DNA of 14,339 bases from Gonapodya prolifera JEL478 (lineage: Eukaryota > Monoblepharomycota > Monoblepharidomycetes > Monoblepharidales > Gonapodyaceae): positions 318,778 through 333,116 of the forward strand of contig KQ965760.1 of NCBI GenBank assembly GCA_001574975.1. The letters are read 5' to 3'. Position 1 is the stretch's first letter. Every line of letters begins with the position of its first letter. The notes beneath the pieces were generated by a model, which had not been told where the DNA came from, did no database searches, and was given only the letters and a program-made list of their open reading frames with translations. Positions 1-10,100 of this stretch are shown piece after piece. A program made the position numbers and the translations under genes.

Positions 1-126
1 TCATACTCATCAGTGTGTGACTACAATTCGGTGGATCGAGGAACTTGTGTCCCAAGCCCATCACAATGGGTCGAGAGCTGAACATCAGAAAATGTGGGAA
101 CCTCCCCATTTTGCCCGCTGCACTGA

Positions 127-309
127 GAGCTCTGTTTGGTCCATTTGCACCCAGTCATCAACCCTTTACTGAATGTCGAGGTGACCAACACACTGGGCAG
201 ACCAATGATTTCATTTACTCACATTACGTGTCCCGAAATTGCTATACGTTTTTTGAGGGACGGTGCTGAACTGGAGGAGTATCGTGAACACGTCATCAAA
301 CCTCTCTGA
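127..309 (+). CDS. Possible 3'-terminal exon of an unrecognised gene
   Basis: A reading frame with no ATG start runs from just after a stop codon (TGA at 124-126) to a TGA at 307-309. Its last 45 or so residues look like real protein: a region reading LGRPMISFTH, then ITCPEIAIRFLRDGAELEEY, ending HVIKPL. The mix of hydrophobic and charged residues is unlike the other two frames, which are rich in stops or Ser/Thr/His. The upstream part is less convincing, so a splice acceptor may lie near 150-170, and the rest of the gene would be left of the window. I do not recognise the family. The call rests only on amino-acid composition and could be a chance open frame. Confidence 0.25.
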   Translation, partial: ELCLVHLHPVINPLLNVEVTNTLGRPMISFTHITCPEIAIRFLRDGAELEEYREHVIKPL

Positions 310-790
310 TCTCATCACTTGAGACTCATCCCCCGCAAGCAGCGCACCCCATTTCAAGTTTTGCTTTTTTCAAGATCCCGTCGCTGCACAGCGTGCATTT
401 CAAGAATAGAGGGAGACTGATTGAACTGGTGCTGCCTAAAGCCAGCTGGACATAGGTCGCTGACGTTCGAGAGTATTCTACTTTTAGCACGCACGTGTGT
501 CATGTGTCGCTCTCTCCTCGAGCTCATTGCGCATAGGATGGCAGGACTTTGAACCAAAAATCTCGTTGCGAAGAGCTGAACGTCGTCATAGTACTGACAA
601 GTCGAATCAATCAATCAATCTTATGCGGCACAAATAGCCACTGTCTGCGTGTAAGTAGACGTGTGCTAATTCTTGTTGAAGCATCTGTGCATAGCCGGCG
701 TCATTAGTCCGAACGTATGGGCGTAATTTCTACGAGGTTTCTGCCAACGTGGTTGTTGTACCCGTTTAATGACGTGTCGCTCCTGACTCC

Positions 791-802
791 GTCACTAGTG
801 AC
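791..802. other. 12-nt perfect palindrome GTCACTAGTGAC
   Basis: GTCACT is followed directly by its reverse complement AGTGAC. It lies about 400 nt upstream of the HHE gene start. It could be a dimeric transcription-factor site or chance; nothing else in the sequence decides. Confidence 0.25.
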
Positions 803-926
803 GCTTGCCCACGACTGTCCCAAACCACACATGGTATACATTCACATCGCATTGGGAGATGGAAGTCCAGATTCTCGCACGGTCGTCTGGTCCTCACTAG
901 GCAACCTGCCTTAGTGCAAAAAATTC

Positions 927-944
927 TTTACGCAACTGCGTAAA
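927..944. promoter_or_regulatory. 8-bp inverted repeat with 2-nt spacer, candidate factor site
   Basis: TTTACGCA and TGCGTAAA form a perfect inverted repeat around AC, about 260 nt before the ATG of the HHE gene. The TTACGCAA-like half-site resembles bZIP or C/EBP-type binding sites. This is a resemblance only, and the palindrome may be chance. Confidence 0.3.
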
Positions 945-1167
945 AGGATTGCAAAGCTGCATGTGGCGACGTTGATGCGTGCCAAGGAGTACGCATGTCA
1001 ACGCCGGGCGAAATCCCATTGATTTTTCCAGTAGCAACAGCTGCAGGTATAATCATTTCGTGTTCGGAGACTCGCTTGGTGGGTAGCAGCACCATCGGTG
1101 TTCGGGTGTTCCGACCTCGCAGCGATGACTCGACAAACCTGCGATGTCCGCAGCAGATAGCCACCCA

Positions 1168-1173
1168 TATAAA
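1168..1173 (+). promoter_or_regulatory. TATA box of the HHE hemerythrin-like gene
   Basis: TATAAA (within CCCATATAAACCCCC) lies 33 nt before the ATG at 1206, in otherwise GC-rich sequence. If it is a working TATA box, the 5' untranslated leader would be only a few nucleotides long, so the transcription start may instead be set by other elements. Confidence 0.5.
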
Positions 1174-1205
1174 CCCCCGCATCCCCCGCACATCCATCAC
1201 ACAAA

Positions 1206-2508
1206 ATGCTTTCTCAATCTTCCACCGCCGCATCGCTCGCTCTCCGCGCGTCTGCCGTCTCCGCGCCATCTCTCGCCGCGCTCGCCTCATGCGCTCTCCG
1301 CTGCTCCCGCGCACTCGCGACGGCGCCCAAGGAGCATCCGCAGAACTACTGGTCGGCGGTCAACATGAACCACAGGGGGCTCGGCATCTGGGGCGTCGAC
1401 AAGCACCCGGTCAAGAAGATGACGGGCTCACAGGGACCGGAGAACAAGGTCAGCGCTCGGCGTGTTTGCTTGATCGGGACGCGGTGACTCATGATAAATG
1501 AAGGCCCAGCGCGCGACGATTTACGACCTGATTAAGCGAGACCATGAGTGAGTATTCCTTTACTTTGCATCGCTCTCGCGGTGATATCATGTGTTCGACG
1601 CTCTTCATCTTCGATCTCCGGACATTGGTTGCGCCACACCACACTCCCCATCATAGAGTCATCCGGGACCTTCACCACCGCTATCTCGCAGCACACGAAG
1701 ATGCGAACCGTATCTCAATCCTAAAAATGCGTGAGTCCTGCTCTCCTTTCCCTCAACTCCTTGTCTTCAATCTTCATTTCCCTTGTCCAACCCCTCCCCA
1801 GTCATCCGCGAAACCTCCCTCCACGCCGCGGCCGAAGACCTCGTCGTCTACCCCGCACTCAAGCAGTTCTCACACAGCCTCCAAGAAGCCGTGCACTCGG
1901 ACCCGCACCGGTCCCGCAACGAGCACCGGTTGGTCGAGACGCAGCTGCTCAAACTCGAGACCATGCTCACAACGGTCGATACGTCGGATAAACACCAGAG
2001 GAGGTTCATGGACGAGCTTATGAGCGAGGCTATGACCATGTTGGACAGTGAGTGGCTCGTTTGCTACCTGGGACGAGGGTTTTCGAAAGCTTCAACGCAT
2101 ACGCTCCGTTCCACCCTCCAGAACACATGCGCAGCGAAGAGCGCCACGACCTCGTCTATCTCGCCAAAGCCCTTCCGGACGCCCAGCTTCAGGACCTCGG
2201 CGAGATCTTTGTAGCCGCCAAACGAGTGAGTGTCCTTGAACACTTCTCTGTGCGGTACAACGTCAGCCTCACAACGGTCCATTGTCCATCATGTTAGACC
2301 GTCGACGGCCTCCACTTCCACGACCCCGAAGCCGTCGCGAACGTACCCGTCAAGGTCTTGGGTAAGCGGACGAAAGTCTGTCTTCCTCTGCGCCATTCGA
2401 ATTGCTGACTTCCACCCCTTCCCACGTTTACGCAACGAAGAAACCCTTCCGGGACCCGTGATGGAAAAGTTCAAGGAGCTTCACAGCAAGTTCCACAAGG
2501 ACTCGTAA
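1206..2508 (+). CDS. Hemerythrin HHE-domain protein, probable mitochondrial
   Basis: Seven exons join cleanly: 1206-1448, 1510-1547, 1657-1730, 1802-2047, 2122-2225, 2298-2361 and 2441-2508. They give 278 residues ending in TAA. All introns are 61-109 nt, most with GTGAGT or GTAAGC donors and AG acceptors. Residues 1-40 are rich in Ser, Ala and Arg and lack acidic residues, as in a mitochondrial presequence. The HHE domain starts near residue 84. Candidate metal ligands are H93, H126 and E130 (HxxxE before a YPAL segment), H160 and E164, and H202 and E206, the spacing expected of a four-helix di-iron hemerythrin fold. The C-terminal 40 residues form an amphipathic tail with a conserved-looking final helix (PVMEKFKELHSKF). 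Fungal HHE proteins are mostly uncharacterised; roles in oxygen, iron or nitric oxide handling are proposed for the wider family. The function here is inferred from the fold only. The least certain junction is the 2048-2121 intron: a nearer AG would give a 30-nt intron and the wrong phase. Confidence 0.85.
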
Positions 2509-2850
2509 TATCTCTACGCCAGTGATTGCCAGCGCCCTCGCCCTCGCGTACTTTTCTTGGATACCGGTACTTCAGGTGCCACAATGAACGGCGTATTGTT
2601 CGTGGAGTGGTGGGCTGGCGGACACCTCGTTTTTGGCACTTTTCGATTGTCATTCTGCAACTCTTTTTGCAATGAAACGTGTTGGCCGGCGTTTCGTTTT
2701 CTTTGTTCTGTTATCAACGTGTACAGCCTAAATGTCAAAAGAATAGATAGATCTGTTCCATTGCAACTGCTACCGCTTCGAATCACATGCCTTGCTCGCG
2801 CCCTCGCTGGCTGGGAGAGTGAATGTCACATTTCTGGGATCTGGAACTTG

Positions 2851-2856
2851 AATAAA
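2851..2856 (+). terminator. Candidate polyadenylation signal AATAAA
   Basis: AATAAA lies about 340 nt after the stop codon of the HHE gene, in the convergent space before the F-box membrane gene. The distance is long for a fungal 3' UTR, so an earlier, non-canonical site may be used. Confidence 0.25.
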
Positions 2857-3132
2857 GTGACAAAGAGACTCTATAAACAACTCTTGACAATACATAACGG
2901 GTCGGCCACGGCTAGTGTAAGCCATGGAGGATCTCGTGTCTAGCGTCCCGTCATTCTGCTGTAACGTAACGTAGTCGAGGTACTCTAACCGAAGAGAAGA
3001 AAACAGCTCTAGTGGATCGTGAGTGAGTACGTACGTTCGCGTGCAAACATGCAAGTATCCGAGAAAGTGCGAGGTGCAAAAAGGGTATAGGAAAAAGATC
3101 GATATCCACCACCCCTCCCATCGCCACCACCT

Positions 3133-5140
3133 TCACATCCTCGCCACCAGCATCACAACACTCCACCCCGCCACGCCCAGTCCCATCCCAACCGCCGTTC
3201 CCGCCTGAACCGCGTACGTGCCCCACTTGCACAGCCCCGGTATGAGACCCAAGCACGCCATCGGCACTTTCCGCGACCACGACGCGCCAAGAGTACCTGC
3301 GGTCGCGGCGTCTGTGGCAAGCGAGACTTCTTCCGCCACGGAGGAGACAACGGTTTCGGAGACGGTGATGAGGCAGGGAAGCCATAGGATTAGGAGGAGG
3401 AGCGCGAGCGCGAACTGGGCAGTCGGGGCGAGGGAGGTGAGGGTTTCGTCGAAAGGGGAGGGGATCAGGTTGAGTGGGCCGTGGCATGTGAGGTCTTCGG
3501 TGGTGTCTGTGGCGTCGAGGAGCCATTCGATGGCCGACAGGCCGTACAGGACCAGCACGGGCGCGAACGCGACGAGGAACCCAAGGACGGCGAGCACGGG
3601 AACACAGAGGAGGGTCCACCCGGCCACGAGCCACAGGAGCGTGAGGGGGACTTTTGCTAGGGGTGATTGGGTCGGCGTGGTGCTGGCGGGCTTTCCCCAG
3701 ATCCCCACCCCTGCCGTCCCAACGGTCGTGATGGCGACGGCGAGGTATGCGGCCATGGCGCCGATTTCGTCCACGACAAAGAGCAGCGCGGACCCGATCG
3801 TGTTGCCGAGCAGGACGTGTCCGCATTTACCGAGTTCAACCGCGAATCGTACAGGTGGGGACGAGAGGATTGGCGCGCCGGGGGAGCGGTCGGTGTCAGG
3901 AAGGTTGCTGTTGGCGTCGCGGATCGCGTACCACCCCTCGGCGACGAACTGCACCGCGAAGAACCGCAGGCTGGGAGTGGAGTGCGTCCGTGTGGAGGGC
4001 ACCAGACTTCCCGCCCATGCCGGCCACGCGGGCCATGCGACGCCGACGCCGACGCCGTGAGCGCGCCGGGCGACGACGAACCACGAGACTAGGAAGAAGA
4101 AAGGGAGCAGGGCGATTCCTAAGATCCGAAAGGGCAGCAGAAAGAGGGATTTCCATAGGTCGAGCGTCCATCGGAACTGGGAGCGTACGACGTGGGCCGG
4201 GCCGAGGTGCTCGTCGAGGTCGTCTTCGGAGATGTATTTAGGAGTGTGCATCAGGGAGGGGAAGGTTGGGCGGAGGTAGGGAGGGGTTGATTGGTAGGTT
4301 GAGCGGTATAGGATCCGGAACGGGGATGGTGGACCCAGCGAGGATATAGGTGGTTGGGATGATGGGCTGCTCTCGGTTATGGTCAGGGAGGCTTCGGTGG
4401 GTTGAAAGGCCTCGGGCACGTTGATGGTGAGGAATGGGAAGTCGCGCGCGAGGTGGGCTCTCCATACTGTGAAATGGTAACATTCGAAATGAGCGTCGTG
4501 CAGGAAGGGTTCAGACACCCCGTTATCGACTCACGTGTCTGCTCATTCGCAAGACGGCTCCACTTTCGCGACACCGGTGCGATTGTGCGCGTGAGCGCCA
4601 TTGGGTCGAAGTACCTGAATTGGAAGGTTCACGGTGTCAGGGTGCCCGAGGTCAACCAACCCCGAAATAGACCTGCACCCACCGCAAGACTTTGAGTAGA
4701 ATTTCCTCAGGCATGTCTTCGAAAGTAAGAATAACTCTCTCTGCGCCGTGCACCTCGCACACGATAGCGCGCTCCACCGCACGCATCTCCCCCCCGCAAC
4801 CAAATCCGCTCCTTATGCTTCCCCGCCTCGCGCGTCCACATCGACACCGCGCGAGTCCGTCTCTCTCTTCCTCCTCCGCCTGCGCCCGCTCCGTCTCCTC
4901 CCTCAGGCGCTTCTCGTTGCGCCGCCGCGCCATCCGCCTCATCCGGAATATCAACCCTGGTGCGCCCACAAACGTTCCGAAGAGGAACAGCACTCGGAGA
5001 GACAGCGTGGACGCGATGGCGAGGCGGTGCAGCGAGAAAACGAGACGCTCTGCCATGGCGCGAGGGTTTGGGGCATGGGGGAAGGGAAGGGACGACGGAC
5101 GTTGAACGGCGCCAACGTTGTCTGCGGACTGGAGAGACAT
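3133..5140 (-). CDS. F-box protein with multiple transmembrane segments
   Basis: On the - strand the exons are 5140-4683, 4614-4535 and 4466-3133, with two 68-nt introns (donors GTGGGT and GTGAGT). They give 623 residues ending in TGA. Splicing rebuilds a textbook F-box near residues 139-190: FEDMPEEILLKVLR, then YFDPMALTRTIAPVSRKWSRL, then LWRAHLARDFP. The two junctions fall at the R153 codon and the L180 codon, which is strong support for the model. F-boxes bind Skp1 in SCF ubiquitin ligases. Before the F-box is a hydrophobic segment (about 41-66) followed by an Arg/Glu-rich helix (67-95). After it, hydrophobic stretches lie near 288-312, 403-427, 454-487, 529-550 and 602-622. Between the F-box and the first of these is a Ser/Pro-rich linker. 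The combination suggests a membrane-anchored SCF receptor, which is inference. The ATG at 5140 was taken as the first in frame; the ATG at 5056 would still keep the first hydrophobic segment. Codon use is strongly GC-biased. No close named homologue is recognised. Confidence 0.75.
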
Positions 5141-5480
5141 GGTCGAGCCCTCGGAGATTTCTTCCGTTGGAAGAAGCGTGGGTACGATGGCGCGCGAGCT
5201 CGAAAAGGGAGCTCGATGGCTTTTGCGGGAACCTCTGCAAATCAGAGTTTGTGGGCTATCGCGAAGGGTCGACTGGCCAATCTTCCTGTACCGAGCTCCT
5301 ACAACCGGAGATAAAGCATAACTTGAACTGCGTGGCGTTTATTTCAATGTTCTCTGGTCGCTAGAGTTCAACCACGAAAAATTTCCATCTTGTCACATTC
5401 TCCTGCATTTTAAATGATCGACTCCTTCTGAGGAACAGAAAACCTTTCCTCGCAACATGGAGTAAATCGACTAGTGTGAA
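5141..5480. other. Upstream region of the F-box gene and boundary to the CpG-poor block
   Basis: GC-rich, CpG-containing sequence next to the F-box gene changes, between about 5300 and 5480, to AT-richer DNA. No gene is supported here. It should contain the promoter of the - strand F-box gene; I saw no clear TATA box. Confidence 0.4.
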
Positions 5481-5849
5481 ATGTATAGTAAGAAACTCTT
5501 GTCACCCTGCCCAGATTTTGTGGCATTATTTGCCAGAGCTCTGTTTGAAGTACTAAAGCCAGCATTTACCACTGCAAAGAGCCAAAAGGAAGAATGTTGG
5601 CACTTACTGTACTGTCACACTCTTGAATTTTGGAATGCATTTGGTAACAAAACACTGGTCCACCAAACCCAGAGCGCAGTCCTCATGACTTGTATTATTA
5701 GAGTTCTTGAAATGCCCACAAACTTAAATACTGATGTAGGTCCTGTACCACTGAGCAAGTGTCAAGTTGATATGAGCCAAGTATGATTTGGTGACAGACC
5801 CATTTGCATCACACAGCGAAATATCTTTGATATCATTGCATTTCTAAGC

Positions 5850-7985
5850 CTCAGCAAAAGTGGTGAGGTCATTGTTGGCTATGGGAAAAAACGTCTTTGA
5901 GGGTGCTTCTAACCAACCAATGGCATATGAGAGTAGCAGTCCACAGAAAAAGAATACCAGAGAGTGCAGTGACAAGCCCATACCTTTGTATGATCAATAT
6001 TTGAAGGTGGATTTGTGGTGTACCAGTACCTCAGTGGTGGTGTGGCGCAGATGTGGCGTAGATGCTATAGTTAGTGCGCACGTTTGAATACAACTACACA
6101 TCTTGCTCTCCTCTATTCCTATCTTTTGCCATATCCATCCCAGTCCAGGTACTCTACAGATTGTGTGTTGAGTTTACCTCGATGGCAGAACTGTCCAAGA
6201 CTGCCACACATTCAACATGTCCATCACTTGAGATTGTGACCACAATTAAGTGCAAGTGCCAAATTGTGTGTTAAGTTTGCCTTCATGTTGCAAGTGGCCA
6301 CAAGTGCCACAAGTGGTTGGGCTGATCTGATGAAAACCTTTGTTGTGATACTCAAGTTGCTAACTAATGCCTGACATCTCACAGACAGGTTACAATGTCC
6401 AAAACAGGTTGCAGCAGTGATGACATCACTTTTGTTCTGGTTAGTTGGAATGTAGTGCACCACAATGGAATTGGAAAAAACCAGCATCTGTTGTCAATAC
6501 CAGAGGCAAAGGTCTAAACTGATGCACAATATTAGCCAACCAGTCTGCAGCAATACTTTTAAACATGCAACATAAAAAATGGAAAACAAAGGACTGCAAG
6601 CTTGTCAGTGCATGAATAGTGGTAGGGATGCATTTGTGAATGTAGAAGTCTTTGCACAGGTTTCAGTTAGTGGTTCTGATATGAAGCTGCCTCAAGGCAA
6701 ATGCTCCCTTTCAATGTGAGCAAAACGTCCTGGAATTCCAGAAACTGTCTGTATCACCTAGCAAAATTCTAAAAGGATGCTTGAAATGTAACTAACCCCA
6801 TGAAGGAAACAAGTAGGATCAAGTCACAGAATATATTTCTCCAATTTTGATGTTTCTACAGCACATCTTGTTAGTTCACACTTTTAAACAATGGTGCAGA
6901 CAAAAGTATCTAAATGGAGCCATTAATGAAAACAGAGAATATGCAAACCCTTTAGAAGTCCTTTAACAGAATCAGATACAGGGCTTTGTGTCTCTTGGGC
7001 TAACCCAAAAGAATATCAGCTGACCCAGTGTGCTCATTAAACTGGAATGATGAAGCTTTATGTTGCAGAGTGAAGAACACAATGATGTGGCATCCTGGGG
7101 CAAGGGAACACATGACATTAGCCTGCAACTGTGGACAAAGCAACAAAAAGTAAACCACAGGATACCACCCTCATTAGTGTGCTAAAAGTACAAGGGTGGA
7201 ATTGTGGTGATGAAGAGCTTTGAAAGGGGTTTGAGTTAGACATGATGTGCCAGATCAGGCCCCAATTACTGATGTAACATGTCTCTCATCACTATCAGTG
7301 TGAGCATGCTCTCTTTGTTTGCAAAAGCTATCTGCATCACTTTGCAAAAACTTAAATGTCCAGAGACTTTGTACAATTGTGCCAAATGTACCCAACTTAT
7401 CAACCTCCCTCTGCAGAAATCTAAATTCTATAGTACTTGACATGTGAATACACCCAAAAGTGAGTAAAGTATGAGTCTGATGTTGTTGTTGTGAATTGTT
7501 CTGGTACACATGCAACAACATTGCAAGGATCTTATGAGCAGTACTCCAACACTTCAGCAGTTGATCTGTGCCTCCACCATGAAGAAAGTAACATAGGAGC
7601 CTGATTGTGTTGCACTCATGGTGCATACTCTTAAAACATTCTGCCAAATGACTATTCTGCACCTCTTATTGTACAGTCTTACAGTGTGATGGGAGTCTGG
7701 TATCCATAAAACACAACCTATTGTGCCATGGGTATGCCAGTGCAATTAATTCTCTTTTCACACACAGGGAAGTCACAAAGCCTAGAAAACTGTACACAAC
7801 CTATAGTTATTCTCTGTGTGTATCATGTACAGCAAGGGTGTACATTCTCTTTTGTGTTTTTGTCAGAAGTGCTCTATCATAATGGCAGGTGATCACAGAG
7901 ACAGAGGTCAATATGAACCTAGTCTGAGCTTTGGACAGACTCTGTTGGCATCATGTTGCATATGCACTTGATAGTGGACCACATG
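5850..7985. repeat. Decayed repeat unit A (about 2.1 kb), CpG-depleted
   Basis: Unit A matches unit B in several collinear blocks in the same orientation. Examples are CAAAAGTGGTGAGGTCATT (5857 and 7994 regions), ATGGCAGAACTGTC (6182 and 8382 regions), GTGATGACATCACTTTTGT (6417 and 8589) and a GAAACAAAGGACA-like block (6586 and 8722 regions). The TGAGCA-headed module at 6717 and 7301 recurs at 9080 and 9648. Only one CpG is present from 6182 to 8544, although C and G are both common. Open frames are short and not protein-like. I found no transposase, reverse transcriptase or terminal repeats, so the class is unknown. The ends are approximate. The stretch 5480-5850 has the same base composition but no clear partner. 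Confidence 0.65.
6161..6315. repeat. Local duplication inside unit A, about 103-nt period
   Basis: TTGTGTGTTGAGTTTACC at 6161 is followed 103 nt later (6264) by TTGTGTGTTAAGTTTGCC. Both run on to a shared TGCCACA (6200s and 6300s). The first member is the one that aligns with unit C upstream of MCP1. Confidence 0.55.
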
Positions 7986-10100
7986 GCTGGGACAAAAGTG
8001 GTGAGGTCATTCTGGACTTTTACACTCAGATGTGTTCTAGGGTGCTTCCTGTCACACAATGGCATGTGAGGGGAGCAGTCCAAAGAAAGAAAAAAGTTGC
8101 AGGGAGTGCACTGTGTAGTGGAATTGACACTCATAATCAATGCAATATAATTAGATTCCTCTTTGGGGCAATAAAGCCTTTACTAGTCTACAAGTGTTGG
8201 CAGAATATACCATAATTGTAATAACTTCTCTCTCCATCCCATTTTAATTCTTCCATGCTAGATTGCCAATAGACACATCCTAGGCAACTGAACATGCCAG
8301 TGTCAGTTCTTCCACAACTGACAAGTCTTCACCTTTTCACAAGATGACCATTAGAAGGTTATTAACTGTTCAGTTCACACACATGGCAGAACTGTCTAAG
8401 AGTGCCACACATTTGACTGCCCATCCCTTGTGAACCCACCCACCAAATTTCCCCATGTCCCCTTCATCACCACTGAACCCCCTTCCAGTGAACCTATCAC
8501 ATTTTTTAAGGAGTGCCTGAAATCTCACCAAAAAAATGCTATTACGCTATTACATGGTGTGATGTAATGTATAAAATGTGTTTCAGTAGTGATGACATCA
8601 CTTTTGTGTTTCAAAGTTGACATGTGACTTGCTGTGACTGCTTTAGGGAGATATTTCATGTTATAGTTCATGACATCAGATTTGTACAGGAGCATTGTGA
8701 TAAAATAACATATAAATCGTGAAACAAAGGACAGTACACTTGTCAGTACATGAACAGCAGAAGGGATGGGTTTGTGAAAGCAAAAGATGGTTGGTGTGAC
8801 AAGTTTACCTGCTGGTGCAAGTCTCACAGTGTGGTAGAACTGATACTTGATCAGCCTCCTGGGATCTTCCAAAGGGCAAGTAACAGTGCAGGACTAGAGT
8901 GGGTCGGACGGAGAGAGAGATGATAGTATATGTGATGAGTGTGTATTGGTCTAGCTAGATGAGGCTTCTGAACATATAAATAGTGGTGCCTGAAGCTACC
9001 TTTATGCCCCATCCTACCCAAGGTTTCAGTAGTTCACACTAACCCCTTCGAGTGTTAGTTCCACTACAACAGATCAACTTGAGCATTATCTTCTGGCATG
9101 CAAAAAACTGCTTGCATCACCTTGCAAAAACCTTTAAGGATGCTTAATGTGTGACTATCCAATGAGGGAAACAAGTGTGAACAAGTCCCTTGTGAATTAT
9201 AGTTCAGTCATCTGAAGTGTTCTGCAGCACATCTTTTGAGCAAAATTGCCAAAAAACAAGGTGCAAACAAAAACACATGGAGCCATCTATGAGGAATGTG
9301 CCTACCCAGGCAAAATCCTGCAAAGCAATCAGATGCACTGCAGCACTTCCTTTGGTCAAGACAATGGTGTACCATATCAACAGGCCACCCCAACATTTCA
9401 GGAGAAGCTTATATTGCTGTACACTGTGACTTGGCATGCTGTTGCAGATGTGCACACATGACATAATCTCACAAATGTGAACAAACAACATACAAAATCT
9501 AATTTTTTGAAGGACAGACAGCAATTTTCAGCAACATTGCAGGCACATTAAAAGCAGTAAGGGTGGAGTAGTGAAAGAGAAGAACTTTGAATGGAGTTAA
9601 TTGAGTTTGATGTGACAATTCCACTGTTGTGCACCCATGTGTCAATATGAGCATTTTAGTTTCTGTACTGGAAACTTTCTAATCCATTACTTTTCAAAAC
9701 CAATATATTAAAAAGTTCTGGAAGTTTAACTCCACTTAGACATGAGAAAAGAGCAATAAGTGCACCCAAGTGATGCAATAAAACTCATTGTGGGTTGTTC
9801 TGCTAGAATTGTCATCTGGCAGCACAGGCCCAATGAAAAGAAAAAATAGAGAATTCATCTTCCTGGTGAAATGAATAGACTACTGGTTCTTTTTTTGTGG
9901 CCAGCTGAAAGCAGTCTTGAGGCATGGCACAGCACCATCTCTTTGTCATTACAGAGGGAGTGGAAATGTGAAGTCTGCATATGATGTCAGCCCTCAAATA
10001 CTGCAAACAAGCAACATGCAAAAGTTGGAAATGGGGCCAAGAAGCTGCCTTTTGCATCTTAGTAGTAAGGGGGAAATGGGTTTCAAGTGAATAACTTGGT
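7986..10100. repeat. Decayed repeat unit B (about 2.1 kb), CpG-depleted
   Basis: This is the second direct copy of the unit. It aligns with A at offsets of about 2.14-2.20 kb in its first half and 2.35-2.36 kb in its second half. The change is explained by extra sequence in B at roughly 8885-9055. That extra segment has CpGs (8905, 8909, 9049) and a TATA-like CATATAAATAG, whereas 9051-10111 has none. No coding gene is supported; open frames are short and differ in frame from those of A. The right end runs into unit C with no obvious junction motif. Confidence 0.65.

Larger units (their letters stand above)
310..1160. other. Intergenic region with no credible gene
   Basis: About 850 nt in which the open frames on both strands are short, lack splice support and look like random translation. 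It contains a short (AATC)n-like run near 604-620 and two perfect palindromes (listed separately). I saw no tRNA or other RNA gene. It probably includes the distal promoter of the HHE gene. Confidence 0.55.

Noticed and set aside
515-570. A tRNA T-arm-like stretch on the minus strand (GGTTCAAAGTCC)
   Set aside because: The flanks do not form a 5-bp T stem, and no D-arm, anticodon arm or acceptor stem can be assembled around it.
2951-3826. A 291-codon minus-strand open frame overlapping the F-box gene 3' end
   Set aside because: Extremely rich in Arg, Pro and His with no natural protein character; it is the alternate frame of the real exon.
3218-4241. Plus-strand open frames of up to 280 codons opposite the F-box membrane gene
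   Set aside because: They are Arg/Ser/Thr-rich shadows of the GC-rich minus-strand exon, which has membrane helices and exact F-box splice joins.
7255-7662. A 135-codon minus-strand open frame in the CpG-poor block
   Set aside because: The equivalent part of unit B does not keep the frame, the product is rich in His, Cys and Ser without domain-like patterns, and loss of CpG reduces stop codons by chance on one strand. I treat it as non-coding.
5480-10100. A transposon with recognisable protein, LTRs or terminal inverted repeats
   Set aside because: I looked for long terminal repeats, inverted ends and transposase or reverse-transcriptase-like frames and saw none, so I call only a repeat of unknown class.
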